From Inonotus obliquus (Eukaryota > Basidiomycota > Agaricomycetes > Hymenochaetales > Hymenochaetaceae): a stretch of 64,000 nucleotides of DNA. Below, piece after piece: positions 22,001 through 33,285 of this stretch. Position numbers and translations under genes: made by a program. The stretch's first letter is position 1; each line of letters starts with the position of its first letter. Location: the NCBI GenBank assembly GCA_032164295.1, contig JAJHTX010000002.1, positions 4,154,001 through 4,218,000 of the forward strand, in the 5' to 3' direction. The notes below the pieces were generated by a model, which saw only the letters and a list, made by a program, of their open reading frames with translations, was not told where the DNA came from and ran no database searches.

Positions 22001-22097
22001 TGCATCATACGGGATTCGAACCCATGTCGAAGCCTAACGAAGGAGGACTATACCTCTGCCTGGGAAGACTCCATGCTAACCACTACACCAATGATGC
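22001..22097 (-). tRNA. tRNA-Gly (anticodon CCC) with a 25-nt intron
   Basis: On the minus strand the acceptor arms GCATCAT and ATGATGC pair perfectly, with discriminator A at 22001. The D arm carries GGTGTAGTGGTTAGCAT. The T arm reads ATGGG-TTCGAAT-CCCGT. The anticodon stem GAGTC pairs with GGCTT (two G-U pairs) around the loop TTCCCA-A when a 25-nt intron (22036-22060) is removed just 3' of position 37, the canonical eukaryotic site. The anticodon, 22062-22064, reads CCC. Confidence 0.88.
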
Positions 22098-22478
22098 TCA
22101 GAGGATTCATAAAGAGTTTATCAGTTATAATATACAAATCGATAGTCACAGCTAGTTTGTCTTATGAATAGCTTCATATAAACTCAGTGTAATTGACACA
22201 AGTCACGAGAAGTCCAAGAAGGAAGAACAAACTCGATAGCTGCAGCAAAGCAGAAAGGAATAGTGTTACCAACTCTGATAGGTAAACGATACAGCAAGAA
22301 ATAAGTGGAAGAAACGAAGAGTCACTATGAGTCCGAATCTATTGGTATACGACCAACTTTCCCGCCTAACCAATTTTCCATCAGGTATAGAAGATTCCTC
22401 CGGATAACTGTAGATCATGAGATCATGATAGTCGTCATGAATTTGAAGAAATATGCTAAATCCTCGGTCTGCCCGTGT
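22098..22478. other. Intergenic, no gene seen
   Basis: Upstream side of the tRNA and downstream side of the M50B-like gene; no feature recognised. Confidence 0.4.
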
Positions 22479-24018
22479 TTATAACCCAAGGCCAACGAGC
22501 ATAGCGGAGCTTGCGAGTGAGACGAGGTAGATGCTCCAGGTTGATAATAAGCGAGCAGGTGAGGGTAGTCCGGATGAGTCGGAAGATGAAGAACCTGGTA
22601 CGGGTAGGAATCGTTCTGCATCGCGTTGTTGTTGTTCTTGTGATTGCTACAAAGAAGAGGGGCGAGTGGAAGAATCGATTAACTTACGGATTGCTGAAAA
22701 GAGTACTGGATGATGATGATACGAACCTTGAACACAGCCAGCCCAACCAAAACTCCGCCCGCGAAGAAGCAGAATGCTATGATCAACCAGATCACTCCCC
22801 AGACTAACCATTTGTGTTAACTCGTAAATCCTATAGCACTTAAACGGGAAAAATCCGCACCTCGAGATGGGCAGCATCCGCAAATGTGTGCAAACGCAGA
22901 GGCGTCAGAGGAATTGACTTTCCGCGCTATAGTATCATCTATTACGCATGCCAGATTCGAGGTCAAAGCGTCGTACTAGGTGAGAACGAGGGCACGTACC
23001 GATGACGTCCCAGAGGACGTACATGCATGACATTACGCCAATGAATAAAACCTTGGAGTAGAACGCTAAACGATTTGTCTAAAGATAGAAAGAAGTTAGA
23101 AACTCACGAGGAATCGTAAGGCCACACCATTCTCGATAAACCAAAACGCAACGATGAGACCTGACATGCCCAGAATGAGGATCCATGTCCTACACATAAG
23201 ACTATCAGCAACATATCCTCCTGCAAGGGAGAAAGACCGGTCTTCCTAGACCGAACTACAAAAGCTGGATACTAACAGCCAGTTTCGTCTTGCCCACCAG
23301 AGCGTAAAGAGAAAAAATGCAGCAAGGATGAGACATGCGACTTTGGACGCGTTGATGTTGAATCCACATGCGATGAGGCACGCGCCTATAAATGAGGAGC
23401 CGAGGTAGCCTGCGGGTAGTGTAATAAAGGGTACACCGCCTGACATGCGTGTCGCGCCGCCTTCATCCGCTAAATATCGAGCAAGTGTAAGAAGATAGAC
23501 GAAATGCGGGAAGAGGGGACATACGGTCTAGCTCGATAGATTCAATGGTTGCGCATGTTAGTACTCCTGCGATGGCGTGGCTCATCTATGACAAGTAGGT
23601 TGATCAGCCCAACATTCGTTATAATAATTTTAAGTGACCATACTTCATGAAAGCCGACGGTCAATAGCCTACGATAATTGGTTAGCCCCAAATGGATGCG
23701 GATATAAAGGACTTCCGCATACTTACTTAAAGGGATATACTTCACGCGACCACAAAAATTAGTCTGATCATTTGGTTACTTGTCCATTTGAACGCACTTA
23801 TCCAGCTCAGAAACGGGACGTGCCTATCTGCACATCAGCACCTCCTGTCTCTATATTCGGTCGAGATAAACGCACCATAGAATAGCGATAGCAATGACAT
23901 AACAACCCGCGACGATGAGTGTTATGCGCTGGGTGTCTGTCGGGGTTAAGCGCGACCTAACATCTCTCGGATACAAGGCGACAAAATCCCGCGGTTCAAG
24001 TTCGTCAATGTACACCAT
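22479..24018 (-). CDS. Peptidase M50B-like multi-pass membrane protein
   Basis: It is a many-exon gene, with ATG at 24018 (MVYIDELEPRDFV) and stop at 22479-22481. Exon 1 ends at 23876. One splice junction creates the zinc-metalloprotease motif HEMSH (HExxH) from LLTVGFHE plus MSHAIAG. The next exons read GGVPFITLPAGYLGSS, a hydrophobic stretch, TLWWARRNWL, a FWFIENGVALRF helix, VMSCMYVLWDVI, CGCCPSRVWGVIWLII and a Ser-rich loop, then a final hydrophobic segment ending LVGLGL. This order matches the fungal M50B-like family, whose members are thought to act within membranes. The exon between W(47) and LLTVGFHE is uncertain; the substrate is unknown. Confidence 0.82.
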
Positions 24019-24668
24019 GCTGGCCAACTGGTAGGGAGATAGATGATGAGAGTGGGAGGGGGATTAAGAGGAAGAGACGGCGCTGGACATGGTATACGAT
24101 GGTCATGCCGCAGCAATAGTTGGTGTTGGCCGAACATTCTTGGCACTCGGCATAAGCTTCTAACATGTCCATATATGGTATCTCACTCGTACGCTTGCAT
24201 TTCTCTCTCTTTCTCACCTTGCACAGGTCGCCTTGCATAGCACAGGTTATGTATCTCGCTCGGGCATGAAGGACCTGTTCACCTGATATTGATGCTCCCT
24301 GGGTGGAATTCTCGTACAGACGGACTTAAAGGCGCCCCCAACCATCATCGGCGCCCTCATATGTCTATCGTGTTCTTCTTTCGTGTTACCAGGTATTGAA
24401 GAGTTGTTAACAAGTAAATATTGTCAATGTGGTGCACCTTGTAGAAAAAGGAGGGGACGCGGCGCGATCAAGGTGGCTGTGTATGCCGCGCGACCTCTCT
24501 TCCTTGGCACTCATCCCATTCTCTTGCCGTAACACCCACCAGTCTTCAAGTTCTTGATTCAAAAGTCAAAACTTTCCCGGACACCAAAAGATCAAACTAA
24601 ACTGATGGCCATGGGTCAGTCTTCAAGTTCTCAGGCGTATAGTCACCGTTACAACTCGCACGTATAGC
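24019..24668. other. Bidirectional intergenic region
   Basis: Divergent promoter region between the M50B-like gene and the zinc-finger gene. No element recognised beyond a repeated CAGTCTTCAAGTTCT 15-mer at about 24540 and 24614. Confidence 0.4.
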
Positions 24669-26363
24669 ATGGCGAGCCTCTCACCGAATGCTGGCCCAAG
24701 ATACTACAACAACTCTCAGGTATATAATATACTACATATAGCATCAGCAGTACTAACACTAGCTGGCTTGTTTTCAGTATCATCGTCCTTATCAACACAA
24801 TCCAGACGTCAGGCCTGGTACCAAACTCAGGGTAAATGATAATGGCCGTTCATACTTTTGCTTGATTTGCGATCAGTCTTTTGGAAATGAACGTGCCCTT
24901 GACGAGGTGCGTCATCTTCAGAATCATCCTCGGTACTAAGTCTCTAACGAGGCTGTTTTATGCATGTCCTTTTAATAGCACCTGACCGAGCATGATCCGA
25001 CACACCAACCCACCGTCAAAAAAACTACAATGCAAGACACATACTCAGCATTCTGAATTGTTTGGTAATATCTCTGAACTTTAGCAGGTCATGCCGTGTT
25101 TGCCAGAAGGAGTTCAGGCTCCAACCCGCGAGGCTCGTCGAAGTATGTATCCTCTCCTTCATCCACCATGTGGAAACAACGTAGATTTGCTGATACGCTT
25201 ATTTCCTGGTAAAGCACCGTATCCTCGCAGAGAAGCATCGGAATATCCGTAGTCAGGATGAGTTGCATTCGACGACAAATAGGCCTGAATTATGGTGTGC
25301 CATCTGTGAGACGCGCTTCACGCATACCGATAGGAAACAAAAGGTGAAGACTTTCCCTTTTGCTAGTCATACGTGCCAAGTCCTTATTCACGATTTTTCA
25401 TTTGCGAGAATAGCACATGGAAGAGATGAACTTTCACAATATGCGTTTTCGCGAACTTCAATCCCAAGCTCGTCTCGATCCGAATTTTGATTGGTCAATT
25501 TTGGAAATCCCTGAACTGTCCTCACCATCGCCCTCACCATCGCAAGCGCAACCATCGGGCCCATCTAATTCCGCATCTACGAGACAATCACAATCTACAC
25601 AGGGAGCACCCTCACAAACATCCCACCTGTCAGCTCATGTCATCTCAGGAGACGGAGTACCCAGTAATACTGAGACTGAAAGCCTACATTATTGTAGACC
25701 GTGCGATCGGTATTTCTCGTCCGCTAATGAACTGGATCAAGTAAGCCATCATATCACTTTCGACGCCCATGGAATCTTACTCGTGTTTCTGTTAGCATCA
25801 ATTGGACGAAGGTTGTGTATCACCTGAAACAAGCAGGCAACCAAACAATTCGGAAAGCGTTCCCGTCCCGACTTTGCCAAGTGCTTCGTCAATTGGAACA
25901 CAATCAATGACGAGCCATTTGGATATCACTGACGCCGCTCCATCTCTACCACCACCTCTATTTCCTCCACCCCCATACGAAGAAAGCATTCCCACTCTTT
26001 CTTCTGAAATTGCCACAGGTGCATCAATATCTCAACTGTCAATACCAGTGACAACTTCAGGCAGAAGCCCAAACCCCGAGAACACTGCATCGTCAGTAGC
26101 ACCCACCGGCAGACCACAAGCAACATTCGAATGCCTACTCTGTCTTGAACGTGAAGATAACCTTAGTTCGCTAGCATGTGGGCATATCTTCGGTACAGAG
26201 TACATATCTTTCCTTACTGTCATCTGACTTGGAATTCTAACCAATTTTATTGACCTACATAATCCGTAGATGTATTCAAGAAACACTTCGTGAAGACCCA
26301 CGATGTCCTATTTGTCGTGAATCGGCTGCGATTGACAATCTTCGGAGAGTATCTCTTACTTGA
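24669..26363 (+). CDS. C2H2-type zinc fingers plus C-terminal RING-like domain protein
   Basis: Eight exons fit: 24669..24719, 24778..24906, 24979..25031, 25088..25142, 25215..25343, 25414..25740, 25796..26199, 26270..26363. They sum to 414 codons (413 aa). Intron 3 (25032-25087) needs a GC donor; with it the frame is continuous. Successive CxxC units are FCLICDQSF...HLTEH, CRVCQKEF...H-x6-H, CAICETRF...H-x6-H and CRPCDRYF, each with its His half in the next exon. A Ser/Pro-rich linker follows, then ECLLCLERED...CGHIFGTECIQ...CPIC. This resembles a C3HC4 RING, but the Cys expected after CGHIF is Gly, so ligase activity is uncertain. Confidence 0.75.
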
Positions 26364-27148
26364 TCACAATCTCCTCCTATTCCCTAGGCTCGGGAGCCTG
26401 ATTGGAGGAATCACAGCTATCCTTTTTTCCCGGCGCTAATGGATTTAATGAAACCGTTGACGATTTTTCTTCTTCTAGTATGATAGACATTCGAAGGATG
26501 CTTTTGCTTGTTTGATCCCCCCCAGGGTCGCTATCAGTAGTATTGGTTTGTTGCACAGACTTTTGTCACCGTATGTCGTTATTTGTATGTCGTATCATCC
26601 CACTCCACCTTATGAACTTGCTCAGACTCGTAAACCCAAAGTTGTTTGCGGGCATTTACAAAGATGGCTTTCCCAACGCTCGTAAGCAAATTTGCAGTGG
26701 TGTGAGGCTGTGACAATACCTTTACTCTGATGGACTCGAGCTTGAGTCACAGTATACCAGGCCCAGTCACCTCGTTAATAAACAAATACACTCGCAACGG
26801 ATAAAGATAGGTTATGCAATAGCCATCAACTATGGTATAATCACAAGGATGAGCGAAGATGGCTCAACTGTTGGATATGCGAGTCTGTCTGTCTGTCTGT
26901 CTGTAAAGTACAAGGTGTCATGCAGAGCGAGGAGTATCTGAGCAAGAATAGACTACGTAGTTGATATAGAGAAATAGATTATATGGTACCGAGGCGGAAG
27001 GAAAAGAAGAGGTGTAGTAATCGTACTAAAACATATCAAGAAGGAATCAACCAAACCGCAGACACAAGAAGCATCAAGGGGATTAAAACGAGAAGTGCAA
27101 AAGTAAATGTGAATTATACAACGTAGCAAGTCCTCGTCTGCGCAAAAA
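26364..27148. other. Convergent intergenic region with a GTCT microsatellite
   Basis: No gene seen. A tetranucleotide run (GTCT)5 occupies about 26883-26903. Both flanking genes end towards this region. Confidence 0.5.
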
Positions 27149-29969
27149 TCACATAATACAGCACGCACTCAAATCACCTCTACACGCACGATCACAAACA
27201 TCCCAAACGCTCGCCGAGGAAGCAGCAGCTCGATGAGTCGGGTCTCCTTTCACTCTTATCGGTCCCCCGTTTCGAGTAATTTGAATTGTATGTTCTAAAT
27301 CTGATGAACCCTCGGAAGGAACGGGGTACCACCATTTAAGCGTCTGGCCTTCAACGTGCCATCGCCCCGAGGAAACGGTGACGTTGATATCAATAAGACA
27401 AGCTGAAGACGGGAGAGTTGTGCATGTGGTGATTGATGCCGGGCTTTGTGATAGGTCTTCATTTGTCAATGAGGGTTTGATTGAGGACTCGGTATCCTGT
27501 TCAAATTCATATTGCTGTGAAGCGAGGAGACTCCTCTCGAGGATTTCCTGCTTTGCGTAATGAACGAGTGGAACGAAAATCTCCGCCGGAAGTTCCGCGT
27601 ATTCATCGTTATCCGCGTCTTTTGACGACGAACCGGAGGAAGTTGTAGCTTCTTCGTGGCCTACAGTAGGTCGGTCCTCCGCGCGCACTTTGACAGTAAG
27701 TTCAAACTCCGCTTTGCTGATATCGAAAGTGATGTTGACTGGTAAACCGACGGTTGCCACTGGATAGGGCCGCGCGAATGCACGTACAGCACGTGCACCA
27801 TCCGTTAAGAAGTCGTAAGGATTCATCCAGTGTGATCGGTTTACTAGTGATTGTGTGTCGGTGCCTTGAACAGCTTTCACGTTTTGGTCGTATTCATCGT
27901 CTGACCCACCGGCCAGCGTCGCGAGCGATACAGCGGAACCAGTAGCAGATGGTGTCGTAGATGCAACTTGCCGCACCCGAATCATCGCATCCGAGTGCTT
28001 CTTGCGTAATAACCCAACCTCCGAGGAGTCCGCGTTGCGCATGCGTAGACTTGATGTACTGGGTACAGGCGTAAGATCATCCGGAGACCATAAACTCAGA
28101 TCTTCCATATTCCAGTTGTCGCCCCACTCGTGTGAATTATCCGTGCAATACGTCCAGATCGTGTAGCTTAGGCCGTTTGGCCCGTCTGCGGCATTCAGAC
28201 TTGCATCGAGAGCCCTTTGTTGACAAGAGTAATCACCCAGGTACTTTCCGCCGTCTGTCCATCCATATGAGCGTTTGCTATCCATGTCGAAGGGTGTTCC
28301 TATCTCGCCAATCAACGTCGGATACGGGCCGAGAATATTCGTGTCATCCTTGAGGATACCCAATTGTTCTTGTAATGACTTGCGAATCGCACGTTCACCG
28401 ATTTTCGCAGCCATCCACGGCGCCTTGTACTTCCCTCGCAAGACGCCCAACGCATCAGCGTTGAACCAGTTCCAATGGCGCGTAACGAGTGTCAGCCCGT
28501 CGTAGTAATGCGCCGAGTAACAACATCGGCCGCGTAAATCATCTGGCCCGTCCAATGATGGTGGTATCGCAAATACCGGCGGCTGAACAAAATGAATAGC
28601 TTCCGGCTGTGCAGACCGTATTCGTTTTACATATTCTCGCCAGAACGGCCGCCAATAGTCCGCCTCAAACACCACTGGCCGATCCGGGTCAAAAGGTGGA
28701 GACCGGAAATACTCAGGCTGAAGGATATCACCAGACTCTACGTCCCAAAGTCCATGCAGTGCCCAGATACATGTACCAAGTTTCCAGCTCTGATCCCGTT
28801 TCCATCCCCATCTCCCATTAACACCCTCTTCTTCTTCTCCTGGATCAAGCCACATTTTATGACCCTTGGGGTCGATAGTGACCCAACCATCTTGCTTGGG
28901 TCCAAAGCTACTGAAGACCCAGTGTTCAACTGTTTGTACCTGGCCCATGCCTAGACGTAGAGATTGTGCGGGTGTAGGACGGGAACCTTTCCGAAGCGTA
29001 GAGCCTTGCTCTTCTGGGATTGTGTTAAGGTCTTCGTAGCCAATGAAACCTTCTGCTGGTTCGTTCATACTATCCCACCCGATGATGCAATCGTCGTACA
29101 AGTCACCAGCTTCACGGATGCGGTCTGCCAAGGCACCAAACGCCGAAACAAAGTGGGACTGAAGATAGTCTTGAATGTTCTCTCCGTCAATTATGCACTT
29201 CGGTGCATAATCCCTTCCGGCGAAGAATAGAGTGAATATTGTTTGGGATACGAGTCGGCCGTAGTTGGTACTCCAGATCATCGCAGGCTGCGACTCTGGT
29301 TTTGGTTCGTGGGCAACGGGATATTCGGAGTGTAGGATAGCAGATTGAGTTGCGGTGAAATTGTATGGGTTCATGCCACACGCCAGTAGAGTCCAGAATG
29401 GCGCACCCGAGCCTCCAGAGAAGCGTGACCACTGACATACAAGTTCAATATGGTGGATAGTTTATAATGGCCGAAGGTAACTCACGGCGTCCTGGTGAGG
29501 GTCAATGTACACCTTAAATCCGTACTCTTTGCATTTTCGTAGTACTTTGATCGTGTAGTCCATAAACTCGTGATCATATTTACCCCTATTGCGAGTCAAA
29601 AAACTTTTCTAGAGTATAAGAAATGTGTACTCACGGCCCCTCGTGTTCGAGTGCTTCCCAAGTGACTGGGTAGCGCAACACATTGAAACCCCACCCTCTT
29701 AGCCGAGCAAGGTGCACATCCGCACTGCCGTCTTCCAGTATCAGAGGTCTGCCTGTAAATGACTTATTGCCACTCTCCCCAGAGTCCCAGAGCTGATCGC
29801 GCAGATACGAAGGTTCATCGAGTGGAGCCTTGGCCGAACCAGAGAGGTTTACGCCGCGAAGGAGAAGGGTGCGACCTGAGTTGTCTACGAAGTTTCCGTC
29901 AAGCGTGTGGATAAAATGTGATTTTGTTGGCTTTTCTGTCGCCGGCGACACTGGAGGTATTCGAGGCAT
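27149..29969 (-). CDS. Glycoside hydrolase family 5 (GH5_12-like steryl/ceramide beta-glucosidase)
   Basis: Three exons, 29969..29635, 29585..29486 and 29431..27149, sum to exactly 906 codons (905 aa), with 49- and 54-nt introns. The N-terminus has DGNFVDNSGRTLLLRGVNLSG and the barrel strand block GFNVLRYPVTWEALEHEGP; exon 2 encodes KVYIDPHQD. The acid/base Glu lies in WDSMNEP (about residue 269) and the nucleophile Glu in IGEIGTPFD (about 521). The length and the C-terminal beta-rich extension match fungal EGCrP2/Sgl1-type enzymes, which hydrolyse ergosteryl glucoside or glucosylceramide. No signal peptide is evident, consistent with an intracellular enzyme. Substrate choice between sterol and ceramide glucosides is inference. 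Confidence 0.87.
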
Positions 29970-30618
29970 TATAGAGGGGAGGACAAGGTAGAGTGGAGAG
30001 TGGGACGACTCTCAGTTTATTAACATGGATGAGTATATTAGATCATCCTTGCCTTTTAAGGATAATATATTGGTTTTAATAATAATGTATATATTTTCTC
30101 ACGGTTACCAGATAGAATACAATCAACTCGTATTGGCACGCTTTAGGATACAAAAACGATCCTAACAACCATCGCACAACAACATCACGCTTGGCTACGT
30201 GGCGTATCAAGCTCACTGCCCCAGTAATCCCATTATTCACTCCTTGACAATACAATAACCTACTCAACGCAAAGACCGACAGACTTGATAAGAAAAAGAA
30301 ACACAAGGCAGCAAGGTCATACGCCATAAATACCCGTCCTTCCTCCTAATCCTGCCTCCGAGACTCCTGATCACCTAGAACTCCTTCACTCCTTCGATAA
30401 CTATCAAGCCTTGTTTGAAGGCTGTGATCGTTCGCCACCAGGAAAAAAATGATCCCGCGGCGCCGCGCTGACTTGGGGAGGACTGGTCATCAAGATGGGC
30501 TTCACTTCCGAGGATTCGCCGTGCGCCGTCAGCATCAGCTCCCAGCATTGTCTATCTCAAATTCCGTCAATTATCACCACGCCATAGAATTGAATAAACT
30601 CTTACTTCCACCCCGTCA
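29970..30618. other. Intergenic, no gene seen
   Basis: Upstream region of the GH5 gene and downstream of PER1. An 83-codon hydrophobic frame at 30076-30327 has no support. Confidence 0.4.
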
Positions 30619-31713
30619 TCAATAGGGCGCGGCGGCCTGAGATCTACTTAGGTTCCATCCAACATCCAACGCGTCCTCAATTAGAAAATTATACCAGAGC
30701 TCCGCTATCGGAATGGTAGCGGCGTGCCAAAATGCATGCGCGTCAAGCACGCGTCCGATCGGAGGAAAGTCGAGCAACTCGAAAGACATAGCTCCCATAG
30801 TCATCGCAACCCCGAGCGCGGCCTTGTATGCACACCTCGGTCGATAGTCATGAGATGCTGGAGAGGGTGGAAATCGACGAATCGCCGTAAAAGAGGAGGG
30901 TAGGGAGTAAAGTAGCCAGAGAAAGTTGTGCGTTAATCCGATGATAAGGTTAAATAGTATGTTATAGGTGTAGTCAAATCGTGGCAAGAGGGAGAGGTAA
31001 GAAACATGCAAGATAAACATTAGGGTGCACAGAGCTGTCCAAGACTTGTGCAGTTTTCGCCGACTAGGTCGTCCGACAAAGAAAAATCGTGCAACAACAG
31101 TGTAGAGTGCGATAATGAATACAAGAGCAGCGGAGAAGTAGTCCAACTTCTCCGTCGCGGGTTTATCTGCACGCCAATTCAGTCGACTTAACCTGAGACG
31201 AGATGAAGAAAACGACGCACCACGAGTGTGAAACACTGCGGACCATATCCACGCACTCATATTTACAACACTCCACAACAACATATAATTCTTTATAGGA
31301 TGGATGTCCGGCACGAGCTTTTCCACGCTTTTATACCCTCGTACATGAACACAGAGGTTCATCAACGAAAGGAGGACGGACGCCGGTTCTTGCATGCCTA
31401 AAAACCTCCAAAAAGGCCATTTCCCATAATACTGCACAATAGGCTTTCCTGCTGCAGTAGCTTGGTCCGTGACCTGGTGCATACACCAGTATGCGCAATC
31501 ATCCGAACATGTCCAACGCGTTAGTCGCAAAGGGAGGTCGAGTGTTACAGGGATCGCGTCGGATCCAGATACGCTGCACGTTCGTTGCTTGCACAAAAAG
31601 AGGCAGTTTCGAAACAGGGTGGCACGATCCCCTGCAGAGGCACCAACCAGCTGAGAAACATAAAGTAGAACGCAGAAGAGTACAATGAGGACAACCGTAG
31701 ATGATTGCTTCAT
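30619..31713 (-). CDS. per1: PER1/PGAP3-type GPI-lipid remodelling protein
   Basis: Per1/PGAP3 removes the sn-2 acyl chain of GPI anchors in the ER/Golgi during lipid remodelling. The protein starts with a signal peptide (VVLIVLFCVLLYVSQLVGASAG) and a Cys-rich luminal region (CLFLCKQRTC, WTCSDDCAYWCMH), then several membrane helices. The conserved WSAVFHTRD and TEKLDYFSA blocks become contiguous only if 31167-31220 is removed as a 54-nt GT-AG intron, which is a multiple of three and therefore silent to a plain ORF call. The mature model is 31713..31221 plus 31166..30619 (346 aa). FWHAATIPI near the end carries the conserved His. Confidence 0.9.
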   Translation of the reverse strand: MKQSSTVVLIVLFCVLLYVSQLVGASAGDRATLFRNCLFLCKQRTCSVSGSDAIPVTLDLPLRLTRWTCSDDCAYWCMHQVTDQATAAGKPIVQYYGKWPFWRFLGMQEPASVLLSLMNLCVHVRGYKSVEKLVPDIHPIKNYMLLWSVVNMSAWIWSAVFHTRGASFSSSRLRLSRLNWRADKPATEKLDYFSAALVFIIALYTVVARFFFVGRPSRRKLHKSWTALCTLMFILHVSYLSLLPRFDYTYNILFNLIIGLTHNFLWLLYSLPSSFTAIRRFPPSPASHDYRPRCAYKAALGVAMTMGAMSFELLDFPPIGRVLDAHAFWHAATIPIAELWYNFLIEDALDVGWNLSRSQAAAPY

Positions 31714-31844
31714 GGTCTTTCAGTTAGTTGTACTAGGTCTTGCAACTCTTTCGGTTCCGTCGATCAAAGAACATTTTTGGTAGTTGTTTCTCATCCTACT
31801 GCTATGTATACGCAACAGCGTAAACCATGTCGGTAGCGTAACTC

Positions 31845-33119
31845 ATGGGCGCATCAACCATCGAAGGCAAAGTGCAGTCTTTACCACATGAAGTATGGCT
31901 AAGTATCTTTGAACGGGCAACATTCGTACCCAACGCCTTCGACACTCACGCACCCGACCTCTTTGCTTATCCTGGACCGTGGCCTCAAGGATGGATTCAG
32001 GAAGGCATCCATGAATCGCTATGTACGAAACGCCGGATCGTCCTTGTTTGCAAGACGTGGAATACGCTCGCGAGCCGTATGTTGTATCAATCTGTCCTCA
32101 TTTCTCGTCCGAAGTCCCTGGAGCTGATATTACGGTCTCTGCGAGGTAGTGGGCCGATTGATGAAAGCGATTCTGCGAGCACCGAGCTCTCAATGGCGCG
32201 TTGGACCGTACGACTTGATATAGCGCTAAGACGAGACACGACGCTATCTCCATCCGATTTCGCGGAGCTCCTGAGATTTCTTCCGAACTTGCAGATTATC
32301 GTCGCACGATCCCACTTCTGCACCTTCGGAACTCTATCCCTTCTTGATGTGTTGGCTGAACAATCACCGCCGTTGCTGAAAGTTCTCGACTTCTGTGCCA
32401 ATGATCGCGCAAGGCGTAATACGCTTGACAGTCTTAACGCTATCGGCAAGTTTCCATTGCGTGTCCTTAGGATCCGACCTCCCGCACTGTCCCTATGGTT
32501 GGGAAAACGAATCGCGTTGTCAGAATTGGAATTTCTAGATGCACCTCCACAACTCCTTCGATCCGTCTTTGCTGGTGAGATCCCTGTGGACTCCCTCACC
32601 CATTTGTCGCTCGTAGATGATTATGATGCCGTCTGGAAGGTCGTCAAAGGGCATTTGTCGAGTGTGGGAGGACGTCTACGGTCGCTTGAAGTGGACGACG
32701 GTTGCCTCGTTGACACCGAAGTCTCGCGTCATCTCAGCAAACCGGCACTCGATACCCTCCTCCATAGAGTGGCGGAATCGTGCCCTAATCTACAAAACCT
32801 CATCATTAAGTTGAAAAGTCTAAATTCGATGGCGAGCATCGACTATCTCCCGCCGATCACGAAACTTGGTCTCCGTTTTCACGGCAAGGACGTAAGCAGC
32901 AAGAGATGGTTCAAGCGGCTTTGCGCTATGTTAGCTCACCTCATTCTTATCACCCCATCTCTCGACGTTATCCGCATCATTGGTAAACCAAGCCTTGCGG
33001 ACCTACATAGTCACCATGCTGGTTCTCTCAAGATCGTGCAGAGGTCGTCGGAGGCGTTCTTATTGACGCACGGTGTCCGATTCGAGGACTGGACCGGACG
33101 AGTTTTCCACGGAGCGTAA
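31845..33119 (+). CDS. F-box-like basidiomycete protein
   Basis: A single-exon 424-aa protein. The N-terminus LPHEVWLSIFERATF, followed after an acidic/aromatic insert by RRIVLVCKTWNTLASRMLYQ, is the pattern of the large F-box-like family of mushrooms. Leu-rich segments follow without perfect repeats. Such proteins are thought to recruit targets to SCF ubiquitin ligases; the target is unknown. It has its own promoter region of about 130 bp shared with divergent PER1. Confidence 0.75.
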   Translation: MGASTIEGKVQSLPHEVWLSIFERATFVPNAFDTHAPDLFAYPGPWPQGWIQEGIHESLCTKRRIVLVCKTWNTLASRMLYQSVLISRPKSLELILRSLRGSGPIDESDSASTELSMARWTVRLDIALRRDTTLSPSDFAELLRFLPNLQIIVARSHFCTFGTLSLLDVLAEQSPPLLKVLDFCANDRARRNTLDSLNAIGKFPLRVLRIRPPALSLWLGKRIALSELEFLDAPPQLLRSVFAGEIPVDSLTHLSLVDDYDAVWKVVKGHLSSVGGRLRSLEVDDGCLVDTEVSRHLSKPALDTLLHRVAESCPNLQNLIIKLKSLNSMASIDYLPPITKLGLRFHGKDVSSKRWFKRLCAMLAHLILITPSLDVIRIIGKPSLADLHSHHAGSLKIVQRSSEAFLLTHGVRFEDWTGRVFHGA

Positions 33120-33285
33120 GGTATAGGTGTCTGGGGAATAGAGACATCACCACTCATTGCAAGTTTTCCTTTCATGGACGAGAGTGTGTTGGCTCTTTCT
33201 CGTTGAATGTCACTTTTATCAACATCTCATTTTATTATTGCCTAACAAGGATATATGCAGTCGCTATCTGTATCGCATGAAACAC

